The notes beneath the pieces are model-generated. The model was not told where the DNA came from. It saw nothing but the letters and a program-made list of their open reading frames with translations, and did no database searches. Shown piece after piece: positions 1 through 10,272 of a stretch of DNA of 64,000 bases. Source of the stretch: Eutypella sp. D-1 (lineage: Eukaryota; Ascomycota; Sordariomycetes; Xylariales; Diatrypaceae); the NCBI GenBank assembly GCA_023313575.1, contig JAJTTP010000005.1:2108001-2172000 (forward strand). Reading direction: 5' to 3'. The stretch's first letter is position 1; every line of letters starts with the position of its first letter. Position numbers and translations under genes: made by a program.

Positions 1-905
1 CAAGATTCGGCACCAGTACACTCCAGAACCACATCCGCACCCTCACCTAGGTTGAACTGCTCAACAATCTTTTCGGCCATCGCGCGAGAAGCCTCTACTG
101 GGTCTGCGTCAGGGACAGATCCTCGCTCCGGCACAAAGACGTCGTCAGCGCCAAACGACTTTGCAAAAGTCGCCCGTGACTTCGATATGTCAACCCCGAT
201 GACCTTACTCGCCCCGTATGCCTTCGCCACGGCTTGGCACAGCGCGCCGATAGGTCCACAGCCAAAAACGAGGACACTCTGCCCAGCGCGCAGGTCTGCG
301 ACCTTGCAAATCTGAACAGCAACCGCAACAGGCTCTACAAGCGCACCGTCCTCGGCACTCATGTGAGATGGGACAGGGTAGCAGTAGTCGCTTGCTACGA
401 TATAGTACTTCTGAAGAGTACCATCCCATGGTGGGGTAGCAGCAAAAACTGTATCAGCGCACAAGTTATACGCGCCGGAGCGGCAGAAATCACAGCTAAT
501 CTTTATCAGCACATCACATCCCATCATTCCTGGTGTTTTTACACTACTAGTGAAGACTTACTGCCTGCATGGCACGCCAGGTTCAATGGCGACACGGTCT
601 CCAACCTTAACATTCTTCACCTTGCTGCCCACCTCTACAATCGTACCGGCGCTCTCGTGGCCTAAGACGATAGGGCTATTGAGGATGAAGTCACCAATGC
701 GCCCTCGTTGCCAATAGTGCACGTCGCTACCGCAGATTCCAGTCTGCTCTATGTGCACCCGAACATCATGCTCATCCCGAAGCTTGGGGACTTCGCGGTT
801 CTCGAACGAAACGTTCTGGATAGACTGCAGGACAAATGCGGGGTTCTACATTTTATTAGTTATGTAATTGAAGGTATTAGGTCCATCACTTACCACTTCG
901 GCCAT
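1..905 (-). CDS. Zinc-dependent xylitol/sorbitol-type dehydrogenase (MDR family), 3' end outside window
   Basis: Medium-chain NAD(P)-dependent polyol dehydrogenase oxidising a sugar alcohol such as xylitol, L-arabinitol or sorbitol to a ketose in the cytosol. Exons on the minus strand: 905-894 (only MAEV), 845-562 and 495 to the window edge, about 263 residues. Seen: the catalytic-zinc segment GICGSDVHYW and GHESAG, the four-cysteine structural-zinc loop (PCRHCDFCRSG), and the Rossmann motif VFGCGPIG. The reading is open to base 1 at VVLECTG, so roughly the last 100 residues are missing. The 12-nt first exon rests on splice consensus and on continuity with the family N-terminus. It is divergent from the kinase at 1354. 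The family call is firm. The exact substrate cannot be told, since xylitol, arabinitol and sorbitol dehydrogenases share these motifs. Confidence 0.9.
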
Positions 906-1353
906 CTTGAAGGCGTCACACAGGTTAGGTTGCTACCACGATATGATGATATGTACTGGGTAAACTGAAATGAACACAGCGAGCAGAATGTGTCAAGGGC
1001 TGTATCAAATAATACTATAGGTAACTGAGATATTTCATAGTCCTTACTAAACTACGATATACGTTTGTGGTGGAGTAGCTGTGCTGTGACATCTATCAAT
1101 CAAGTCGGGGGTCGACAGATGCCCGACTAGATAGTTACTACGTGGTCCAATTTATATTGCCAAGCCATGGATGTGTGCCGTCCATTCGTTTCTCCACTTC
1201 TTTAGAAAGCCGGACCGGAGTCTTTTCCTACGCTGTTTTCGGGGTTCATGAGATAGCGTGAGGTGGTGGTGATAAATAGAGCTGTCCACGAGAACATCGT
1301 GGCATGGCATGAACCTGCAAAGACAGAAACCCCAAACTGCATCCCAAATAACC
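906..1353. promoter_or_regulatory. Divergent promoter between dehydrogenase and kinase
   Basis: A 448-bp intergenic stretch lies between two divergent starts, so it probably carries both promoters. A CCGG-A-CCGG element is visible at about 1209-1217. No other site is convincing. Confidence 0.4.
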
Positions 1354-2064
1354 ATGGAGTCCACCTACAGAGCACTAGCGGAACGCGTGGTCGACCTCTA
1401 CAAGCGGAAGCAGCACACCCGCTCGACTCCGGAATCGGCGCTTCCCGGATCTGAGCGGGTCCTCGTAGCCCTAGCCGGGCCACCCGGGTCCGGCAAGACA
1501 ACAATAGCGGTTAATATTGTCCGAGCACTCACTGATCTACCATCCCCGCCGAAGACGGTGGCCGTATCCGTCGACGGATTTCATCTACCCTTAGCAGCCC
1601 TTCGAGAGCTCCCTAACTCCGACGAGGCAATAGCGCGACGCGGCGCTCCGTGGACATTCGACGCCAAGTCGGCAGTGGAGATGGTTCGGAATCTAAAGAC
1701 CAGCGCCGGTTCTAAGGCCGTCACCATCCCCACATTCGATCATGCTGTCAAGGACCCGGTGGCAAATGGGTTGGTTGTCGACCCTGGAGTCCAAGTTTGC
1801 ATTCTTGAAGGGAATTATCTACTATGCGACGAGGGTTCGTGGTCGGAGATAGCGGATATCGTGGACGAACGCTGGCTAGTCAAGGTGGATGAGAACCTAG
1901 CACGAAGCAGGGTTGCATCAAGACATTTACGGGCTGGCATTGAGCCCACCATGAAACTGGCTTTGGCGAGGACTGACTATAATGACATTCCAAATGGTCG
2001 ATACATCATGGAACACAGCGCCGGAAGATACGATGTCCAGGTGGAGAGCATACAGGAAAATTAG
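1354..2064 (+). CDS. P-loop kinase of the uridine kinase/phosphoribulokinase superfamily (YFH7-like)
   Basis: Single-exon protein of 236 residues. The Walker A motif GPPGSGKT lies at residues 42-49, followed by VSVDGFHLP, the metal/substrate-binding motif typical of the uridine kinase, pantothenate kinase and Yfh7 group, then RRGAPWTFDA, ILEGNYLL and a C-terminal arginine-rich lid-like region (SRVASRHLRAG). The length matches the family. The start at 1354 was chosen for its good context (ACCATGG) and fit to the family; an in-frame ATG at 1309 would add 15 residues. The role is ATP-dependent phosphorylation of a small molecule. Relatives have been linked to nucleosides, pantothenate or sugars, so the substrate is open. 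Its place between two polyol oxidoreductases makes a sugar substrate plausible, which is an inference. Confidence 0.88.
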   Translation: MESTYRALAERVVDLYKRKQHTRSTPESALPGSERVLVALAGPPGSGKTTIAVNIVRALTDLPSPPKTVAVSVDGFHLPLAALRELPNSDEAIARRGAPWTFDAKSAVEMVRNLKTSAGSKAVTIPTFDHAVKDPVANGLVVDPGVQVCILEGNYLLCDEGSWSEIADIVDERWLVKVDENLARSRVASRHLRAGIEPTMKLALARTDYNDIPNGRYIMEHSAGRYDVQVESIQEN

Positions 2065-2529
2065 GCCCCCGACTCAAAATAGAACACTCTGTGATCATTA
2101 CGAACTAGTCTTGTATTTCACGTGTGAATCCAGTTATGACTAGTGTACCAAGGGTAACTAACGCCTAATTGACCAATTTGGACAATTCACCGGGCTATGC
2201 TGACCGAATCAGTTGTTGGCTACCGTCCGCAGACCGGAGATCATTCACTCACACATATTCCTATGATTAGGGCAGGTCATCTCCTGAAGACCCAGACGGA
2301 TCTTGAGGTCGACTGTAACCCGCGTCCACGAGTCTCATCTGGGTATTATGAATCTAATGGGACGGGGTAGACAAGACGATGTGTGGCAGGGTGTCCGTAG
2401 ATGCTGGTAGCTGGATGACTGGGGTTATCATGACCCCTATATCTTAGGCTTGTTCCAACTACGGAACGAGAATGAGGTCTTCCATACCATTCGTCTGCAA
2501 CTCCGTGAAAGAGGTCAAGCGCATACACA
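2065..2529. other. Intergenic between kinase and SDR
   Basis: 465 bp that should contain the kinase 3' end and the promoter of the SDR gene. No coding signal or repeat is seen. Confidence 0.4.
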
Positions 2530-3471
2530 ATGACGAGCAAGCAATCGATCAGAGCCCCGAACCCGCCAATCGAGGACAGCGTCTTCAAACAGTTCCGTCT
2601 CGATGGACGCACGGTCATAATAACTGGTGGTGCTGGGGGCATTGGCTACGAAGTGGCGAGAGGTCTAGCAGAGGCTGGCGCTAATGTTCGTTTCCCTACA
2701 GCCGTCTAACCTGGAATCGCCCCTTTTTCTAACGCTATTTCATATAGTTGGCTATCTGGTATAATTCGTCGACGAAGGCGGCTTCCTTGATCGAGAAGAT
2801 CAGCAAGGATTTTGGTGTTAAGGCAATCGCCTACCAGGTCGACGTCCGGGACTACAACGCCGTTGAGGCCGCTGTAGCGAAGGTCGTCGAGGATTTTGGC
2901 CGCCTTGATGTGATGATCGCCAATGCTGGCATCCCATCAAAGGCTGGTGGCTTAGATGACCGCGTCGAGGACTGGGATAAGGTCCGCGCTGTTGACTTCG
3001 ATGGTGCATACTACTGTCTCCGCGCTGCGGGTCTGATATTCCGGAAGCAAGGAAGAGGTGTGGGTATCGTGACTGCATCTATGAGCGGACACGCCGCCAA
3101 CGTCCCCCAGGAACAGAGCTGTTACAATGCCTGCAAGGCAGGAGTGGTGAGTTACCTCGCGTTTGATTCGATTTAATAGTGCTGGTACTAATCTACGACT
3201 GGCAATCTAGATCCATCTTGCGAAGTCTCTGTCGGTAGAGTGGGCGAAGTGGGGAGGGCGTATCAACTCTGTCTCGCCTGGGTACATCGACACCGAGATC
3301 TCGGGAGACTGCCCTTTTGAGATGAAAGAGGAATGGTTCAGTCTGACGCCCCTAAGGCGGGACGCTGATCCAAGGGAGTTGAAGGGCGTGTACCTCTATC
3401 TTGCTAGTGATGCGAGCTCTTATACCACCGGCGCAGATTTCGTCGTAGATGGAGGCTACACAGCTCGATAA
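2530..3471 (+). CDS. Short-chain dehydrogenase/reductase, mannitol/L-xylulose reductase-like
   Basis: Three exons (2530-2685, 2748-3146, 3211-3471) give 271 residues. Seen: glycine-rich cofactor loop TGGAGGIG near the N-terminus, ANAGI, the catalytic serine region TASMSG, the active-site YNACK (YxxxK), the SPGYIDT segment and the C-terminal VVDGGYTAR. This is the classical SDR layout. The closest known types are fungal NADP-mannitol dehydrogenases, sorbose reductases and L-xylulose reductases, which interconvert ketoses and polyols in the cytosol. The first donor (AAT|GTTCGT) is weaker than consensus, but frame and motif order support it. Sitting between a kinase and a sugar transporter, it probably acts on the same sugar pathway as the xylitol-type dehydrogenase at the left edge. 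Exact substrate unknown. Confidence 0.9.
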
Positions 3472-4373
3472 ACCGGCTAGATTAAGTAATACAAGAATGG
3501 CCTATAAGGATGCTCGTATTGCCTACTATTAGTCGTAGTATGCTTCTTCACACTCGCCTCTCGAGTTTTCTTTGCTCTTTCCCTGGCCGCTGTTCACAAT
3601 GCGACTTAGGGGCCAAGCCAGTAGCAACGTAGAATCGAACATCCACCCTAGATGCTGATACTCTGGGTATTTCTCTACACCCCTGCGGAATAACTTCCCA
3701 ATACTTTCCCAACTTGGTTCTCACTTCCGTCCAAACTGCGAGGTGTAGCATCACTATTGATCATGGCGTTACCAGATACCCGGTTTCGCGTCCCGTTGCA
3801 GGTTCTAGCGGCCGAAGCCATGATACCTATCACCATCAGATATCCGGCACGACACGTCCGATATAGGGTGACTGTCGCCCGTTGGCCCCATCGTTGTCTC
3901 CACAGCCCGGCCTACTAGCTCATTCCGTAGTCTCACGCAGCCGCTCTTAGACGGGCGAGCTAATGAGCCTCTTCCACCAAGCTGAGGCGTTGGTGAAATT
4001 CTTCTAGTAATTTTGAGAGCGGGAGCGCGCTACGAAGTAGTGCAGTTGCTGAGTTCATCATGGTCGATCCCATGGCTTTCTCCCTAGTGTCCCCACGGGG
4101 TTTTCCTCAGTCCACGCGTGAGAAACGTTCGATTCAGGGGAGAAACCTGGGGAATGGAGAGATCACTGCGTCTCCACCTCCCCAAATATGTCCGCTGTGG
4201 CGACCCATGGGTTCTACCAGGATGAACGTCTCATAGAAGCCCATGTCTACTTCGTAACTAGCGTGTTATGCCTATATGTATATATGCTAATCTCTTTCCC
4301 AGAATATGGCATCTGATTAGTCGGATCCCCATATTCTCTTTTTTATTCATGTTGAGATGAAAAGTAAACGACA
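3472..4373. promoter_or_regulatory. Upstream region of the sugar transporter
   Basis: About 900 bp without a gene. Matches to the CreA carbon-repressor consensus SYGGRG are at 4091-4096 (minus), 4147-4152 (plus) and 4172-4177 (minus), all within 300 bp of the transporter start. A CGG-N10-CCG inverted triplet pair is at 3845-3860, of the kind bound by Zn2Cys6 dimers. All are consensus matches only. Confidence 0.35.
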
Positions 4374-6051
4374 ATGAAGGATTCAGATATCGTTGGCGAG
4401 GCCCTGGCGCAGGTGCTGCCCCAGACAAACAAGTACTGGTTTCAACAATCACATTTATTACGCCTGAATTTACTGCTACTCATTCCGCTTCTCTCGTCGG
4501 CTGTCTCTGGCTACGATGGCATGTTACCATTGCGCGTTCTAGACAATATTCATCAACTAACATACATTTAGGATCGTTAATGAATGGTTTGCAATCACTC
4601 GAGCAATGGCGCGACTACTTTGGATATCCCGACGGCGTGAGACTGGGTCTCGTCAACGCCGCACAGTCAATTGGCTCCGTGCTTTCTATCCCGTTTGTTG
4701 GCGATTTAACCGATCGTTTCGGTCGAAAACCGATTTTGATAAGCGGCATCGTACTCATTATTATTGCCACTGCCATTCAGGCTGCTTCCATCAACCTCCC
4801 TATGTTTGTCATCTCGCGACTAATCGTCGGTTTCGGGGGGATGTTCGTCGTGCAACCAAGCCCTATGCTTATCGCAGAACTGGCGTATCCTACGCACCGG
4901 GGTAAATATACTAGCGCTTTTTGGACGATGTATTACCTTGGTAAGTAGAACGTAGATTGGTGAAGGTAGGAAGGCAATCTGAGCAAGAGCTGACAGCTAC
5001 CCCAGGTGCAATTCTTGCTTCATGGACTACTTTTGGCACCCAGAAGTACGATGGCGAAATGGCCTGGCGGATACCGTCTATTCTCCAAGCCGGATACCCA
5101 ATCATCCAACTTATCTTCATCTGGTGGGTTCCAGAGTCGCCTCGGTGGTTGGTAGCACAAGACAGGGCCCCGGAAGCGGCAGCTATCCTGTCATATTACC
5201 ATTCCGGCCAGACGAACCCCGATGAAACTCATTCACCACTGGTCTCCCGTGAGCTAGCGGAGATTATTCAATCAATCCAGATAGAAAAGGAGGCCGAGAG
5301 TACGGGCTGGAAAGCTCTGATTGCGACCCCCGGGAACCGAAAGCGAACCCTAATTGCGCTCTGTGTTGGCGCCTTTGCTCAGTGGAACGGTATCGGAATT
5401 GTATCCTACTACCTCACACTAGTTCTAAACACTATCGGGATTACGTCGACATTCGACCAAACCCTTATCAACGGTCTACTCCAAATTTTCAACTTTGGGG
5501 CAGCTCTTGCAGCTGCTTTCCTTGTTGACCGACTAGGACGCCGCACCCTTTTTCTCTGGAGCAGCGTCGGAATGCTCGTCTCGTACATCGTTTGGACGGC
5601 TTGCTCCGCTGTCGTATCGGACACCGGCTCCAGGGCAGCTGGAATCGTCGTCGTTGTTTGTCTATTCACGTATTATTTCCATTACGACATTGCATGGACA
5701 CCTCTCCTCTTTGGCTATCCAACTGAGATCCTGCCCTATATGATTCGCTCCAAAGGTATCGCTGTCGAGCTTTTCGGTATATATGGCTCGCTAGTTATTG
5801 CTGCCTTTTGCAACCCGATTGGCATCGAAAACATCGGCTGGAAGTACTACATTGTCTTCTGTTGTCTACTTGTCGCTTTCCTGTTCATTGTATGGTTCTT
5901 GTTCCCAGAGACGAAAGGATACAGCCTGGAAGAGATTGCGGTGATATTTGACGGCCCAAATGCTAAGGTCACCGAGAAGAGTGACGAAGCCGAGAAAGAG
6001 ATCCTGGAGAGCAAAAGTGTGGCGGTCGCCGCTCATGCGGAGACCTCGTAA
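4374..6051 (+). CDS. MFS sugar (hexose/lactose-type) transporter
   Basis: Sugar porter family, 519 residues from exons 4374-4518, 4572-4940 and 5006-6051. Seen: GYDGSLMNGLQ after the first membrane segment, the loop motif DLTDRFGRKP, PESPRWL ending the first half, VDRLGRRTLF in the second half, and the C-terminal signature PETKGYSLEEI. About twelve hydrophobic segments fit a plasma-membrane proton/sugar symporter. The first intron is unusual: only a GC donor (G|GCATGT) restores the frame with acceptor ATTTAG|GA, and a CTAAC branch-like site precedes the acceptor. It lies downstream of the SDR gene and upstream of a Gal4-like regulator, which suggests uptake of the sugar or polyol processed by the neighbours. 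Substrate specificity cannot be read from sequence. Confidence 0.92.
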
Positions 6052-6736
6052 CCACTGATGAGCGGACAGTGCCCCCTTTTCGAATGCGTTATATCCTTCC
6101 TTTGAGTCGCAGATTTTGAAACAGCGCTATAATTATTGTACTCGGCATCTTCCATAGTTGCGAAAATTATCTTATCTTTCTTTGGAATTATTCTGCACAA
6201 CCTGTCAAATGCATTGTACATTCACGCACGGCACCCCGAAGTACGCTAGACACAATGAATTGATAATGATCCTTCTATGCCTTGAGCCGGTCCCTTTTAA
6301 GGGCCTGGGCAGTCCCGCATTTTGAGCCGTTAGACCGCCCAACTCGCTACCGATCCCCTGTCTTGATTCGCGAGAAAGTGGACTCACGATGTTTTAGTGC
6401 GCGATACTAGAGGCCTAGTAGCTTCAGCTGTTTGAGAGAAGTTCTTATTTATAATGGTTCGTCACCTGATTTGACCACTGCTTGATCCCCATATCCCCCA
6501 GCCCCCACACGTCACACCTAACCATGTTCAGATGATGGATCGACGCATCGTGTTGACGTTTTCATAGACTTCACCTGTCACTTTGTTTCCTAGACGACGT
6601 CGAGGTTCATACTCTATTCCTAATCGAAACAGAGAGGCTATAGTATTTCGGTCATCCTTAGCTCGCGCTACTATTCGAAACGAATATCGACCGTGGCCGA
6701 AAGTTTGCTGCCCTGGCAGCGCCCAACCAATCCATC
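6052..6736. promoter_or_regulatory. Intergenic between transporter and regulator
   Basis: 685 bp holding the transporter 3' end and the regulator's promoter. No coding signal or clear site is seen. Confidence 0.35.
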
Positions 6737-9349
6737 ATGACAACTACCTTTTCAGAGGCCTCGGAGTTAGGGGTAGACATAACCTTAGGGGCAGCCACTC
6801 AATCATGCAAAGAATGTTACAGGCGGAAGGCGCGATGTGACAAGATGATGCCCACTTGTGGGCTCTGCGAGAAGTATCGGCGACACTGCTTATACGAAAA
6901 ACATTCCCGCACGCCATTAACCCGGAGGTAAGGGGACACCAAGTCTGTGGGCCTTGACCCTGGCCTTCCAAATAGCCACGCCCTAAAAGTCTCACATTGA
7001 TCACGCCATGCTCATGAATTCCCAGGCACCTAACCGAAGTAGAGGAGAGGTTAGAGAAGGCTGAAGCGCTCATTAAAAGATTGAGGCGGAACGGATATGG
7101 CGAGCAAAGTAGTGGGTCGAGCCAGGCCCTCTCGGCACAGGTAACATCAGACAATGGGACAAAAGTGCAGCAGCACAGTAAACCAGGAGACAATCTGGTA
7201 GGCCAGCGTACATCACCCGACCTGAAAGGCTCCGAGAACGGCCTTGCTGCTCCTGCGGCGGCCACCGAACACACATCTCTGGGCAGTGAAGGGCATGTAA
7301 GCCGTTTTGAGCCGTCTATAGCTCGGGATTACGACAGAAAAGTGCAAGCATCATCTTCATCGGAGACAAGCACCTCCCGGGGCTCGGCGGGGTTGCTCGA
7401 AGCACCCCCAGAAGAGGACTTTGAATGGGACGAACTGGACCTAGTGAATTATCAATCGCCTGGGTCCGGAATCGACGTGGACGCCGTGGAAGAGGATCAA
7501 ATAAAAGACGGCATGGCGTCACTAGCAGTCAACGAGAAAGAAGCCGGTTACTTAGGTGTTGCCTCTGGTGCAGCACTGCTCCGTATTCTCGAGCCGGACG
7601 CCAAGCACATGACCCCCCGGCCAGATCCCCAGTACCATTCTCGACGACTTCCGGTTCTTCTAGTGCAGCCTGACATCAATCGCCACATTACGGACACTAT
7701 GATCGATGCTTACTTCACAAGGTATCACTTGAGCTATCCTATTCTTCATGAACCGACTTTCAGGGCCCAATATTCCGAGGTCATTCCACAGCCGCACGGG
7801 CGTAGCTGGCATGTGCTTGCCTATGTCGTCGCAGCGATTGGAGTCTACAGTTCGTCGACCTCGGTTGGCGATCTAGACCTCAGACTGTTTTCTCACGCGA
7901 AATCTATGTTATCGTTTGACTTCCTAGAGCTAGGAAACCTTACACTCGTTCAGGCCCTTACCTTGATATCGAATTTGCAGCAGAAACGAGATAAGCCCAA
8001 CTCGGGTTACAACTATCTAGGACTGGCTGTCAGGATGGCGATGGGGTTAGGACTGCATAAGGAGTTCCCGGGCTGGAACATATCTCCCTTAAAAATGGAA
8101 ATTCGGCGGCGTGTTTGGTGGTCATTATGCGTGTTTGACGTCGGTGCGACCATCACCTTCAGCCGGCCTGAGGTCTGGCCATATGAGGGGGTGGAGGTTT
8201 CCTTCCCCTTGAACGTAACCGATCGGGTGCGTTCCAAGTATCAATCAGATTCTTTCTTGTGTCTGCTAACAATGTTCTTAGGAGCTTACCGCGAATTCCA
8301 AAACGTACCCACCGGAGAGCCATATGGTTACACCATATACAGCGGTCGGTTCACAAGCACGATTCCATATGGCAACGCATAAGGTGTATTCAAGAGTGAT
8401 ATCACGGCCATTCCCGTCAGCCGAAGAGCTTCTACACCTAGAAGCCAATCTGATCAAGCCATGGCTTGCCAACCTCCCCCCCTACTTCACCGAGAGCAGC
8501 AACGTACCTCCGAAATATGCCTTGGCACATGCTGTCATGCAGTGGCGTTATCGAAATTTGCGTATTATCATGTATCGACCTTTCGTTATTCGGACCGCTT
8601 TGAATACTAGAGAGGGGCGCAACGAGAGTACTGCTGCCAACACGGAAGCGTACAACCGTTGTCTCGAAGATGCCAGGATCACCATCAACTTGATCAGTGA
8701 ATACTGGTCCAGGTACGAACACAATCGCCTAGCGGCTTGGTATGCGTTGTAAGTAATCGCCACAAATGGTTCCGCGGATCAGCCATTGGTGTTTTGACTA
8801 GACTGACAATATTTTAGATACTTTCTTTTCCAAGCCGCCCTGATTCCCTGCATTTGTCTCCGGAATGCCCCACATGCCCCGGAAGCGCGCAGCTGGTGCG
8901 AACAGATCTCCACGACACTCCACACCATTCAAGCACTAGCATCCGTAAACGCAAGCTCCCCACGCTGCTACCATGTGATCCTCAAGCTATGTAATCAGTA
9001 TCTACGGGAGCCACAGCTAGGCCCCCTGCCAGCACCACCGGAACAGCCAGCAGCAGTAAATCCCAAAACGGTTCCTGAGCAGTCGAGCAACAACCTCGGC
9101 GATGGCGCTGGAGATCCGAGCTCGAATCCTCCCACATCGCTCATAGGGGATGTCGGGTACCCGCCTCCGGATGAGGTCAATCTAGACCCTATTGACGAGA
9201 GTCCCCAGACCCAGATCAACCACGTTTTCCCGATGATGTGGCCCAATGCCACGGCCCTGGAAGCTGCAGAGGAAGTCATGGGCGGGGCTTCCTGGCTCGA
9301 CTTCCTCAGAGGCGGCGTAGGCGGAGACCTTCCGCACTGGGACGGCTGA
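6737..9349 (+). CDS. Zn2Cys6 transcription factor with Gal4-like DNA-binding and dimerisation region
   Basis: Nuclear regulator of 796 residues from exons 6737-6927, 7026-8226, 8282-8748 and 8818-9349. The zinc cluster follows C-x2-C-x6-C-x5-C-x2-C-x6-C near residues 22-49 (CKECYRRKARC, then CGLCEKYRRHC). It continues into RTPLTRRHLTEVEERLEKAE, strikingly like the linker and coiled coil after the zinc cluster of yeast Gal4 and Kluyveromyces Lac9. An acidic, serine-rich stretch follows, then the fungal transcription factor (middle homology) domain starting about YFTRYHLSYPILHEPTF, and a Pro-rich C-terminus ending near SWLDFLRGGVGGDLPHW, perhaps an activation region. The first intron separates the zinc cluster from the coiled coil. 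Placed beside sugar genes, it is likely their activator (inference); Gal4-like proteins are known to control galactose, lactose and arabinose genes. Confidence 0.92.
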
Positions 9350-10272
9350 TTTCTACATTTCGGCATGGTATAACTACGGATGCTAAGTTGGCTTAAGGAT
9401 ATTATTTCGGTCTTAGATGAACTCTGCTGTGGCATCGTTGCGATTTTAGTCACTTAAATGTGGTTCTTCCGTACATCAGATTCTCCACACCAACCTTGGT
9501 CAATCGTACTTCAAGGTCCCTATCAAGTCGATCTGTTGCAGTTGTGACACTTGGCCCTCTCCGCCCAATACTTGATTTTCAGTGTTGTAGATTAACGGAG
9601 CGTTCGACCACTGAGGATACAGAAGAGAACAATAAGGAGATGGCGGCTATGGTAAAGATATTCCACCTCCGGTGAGCAAGGATCACTTTCATATTCGCCG
9701 TGACAAACACTAAATGAAAGTGCAGCTCCGTCAACAGAAACGGCGATGGCAAGCGCTGCAATGTCCAGAGGTAGACTATCAAGGCTTCTACTAAGTTATG
9801 ATTAGGCTCTGGGCTGTACTATATGCTATCATGACATCTAGCATTTGAGGTACCTAGTGGGGTATGAGAAAGAACCGCAAGTTGGGAGTTTTGGGGGGCT
9901 GAGCATTTCATATCAGTCGAATAGCTTGCGCATCATCACTAAAACTCCTTTTAAAACACGCGGTAAGATTGACTCGAAAAGGAAAGTACATCTATTCCAT
10001 ATAGCTGCCGCCAACAGCCAAGCAGCGCAATAATTTGGCAAACATACTTGACTGACAATAAACAGAATATTATGAACACATGCATTTCCCTCCCAACCTT
10101 TTTCGACTCCCATTCCTGTTGCTCTGCCACCAGTGTACCACCTCGTCACTCCCGGGGTCGCGAACTAGCGACGCTTTTCCTAGACCTCACGCCTTTGATA
10201 CTCCGGGTCCGCGTATTGTCATGCTTGTGTTACCTTGCAAAATACAAATCCCGGGATGGGGTGAGGGGCGCG
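9350..10272. other. Intergenic, convergent 3' ends
   Basis: About 920 bp between the convergent regulator and HsbA-like genes. Small ORFs here have no family features. No repeat or RNA gene is seen. Confidence 0.4.

Noticed and set aside
3548..3754. 68-codon minus-strand ORF between SDR and transporter
   Set aside because: No features; intergenic sequence with ordinary chance ORFs.
6583..6840. ORF overlapping the start of the Zn2Cys6 gene
   Set aside because: Different frame, no features; the frame from 6737 gives the full zinc cluster.
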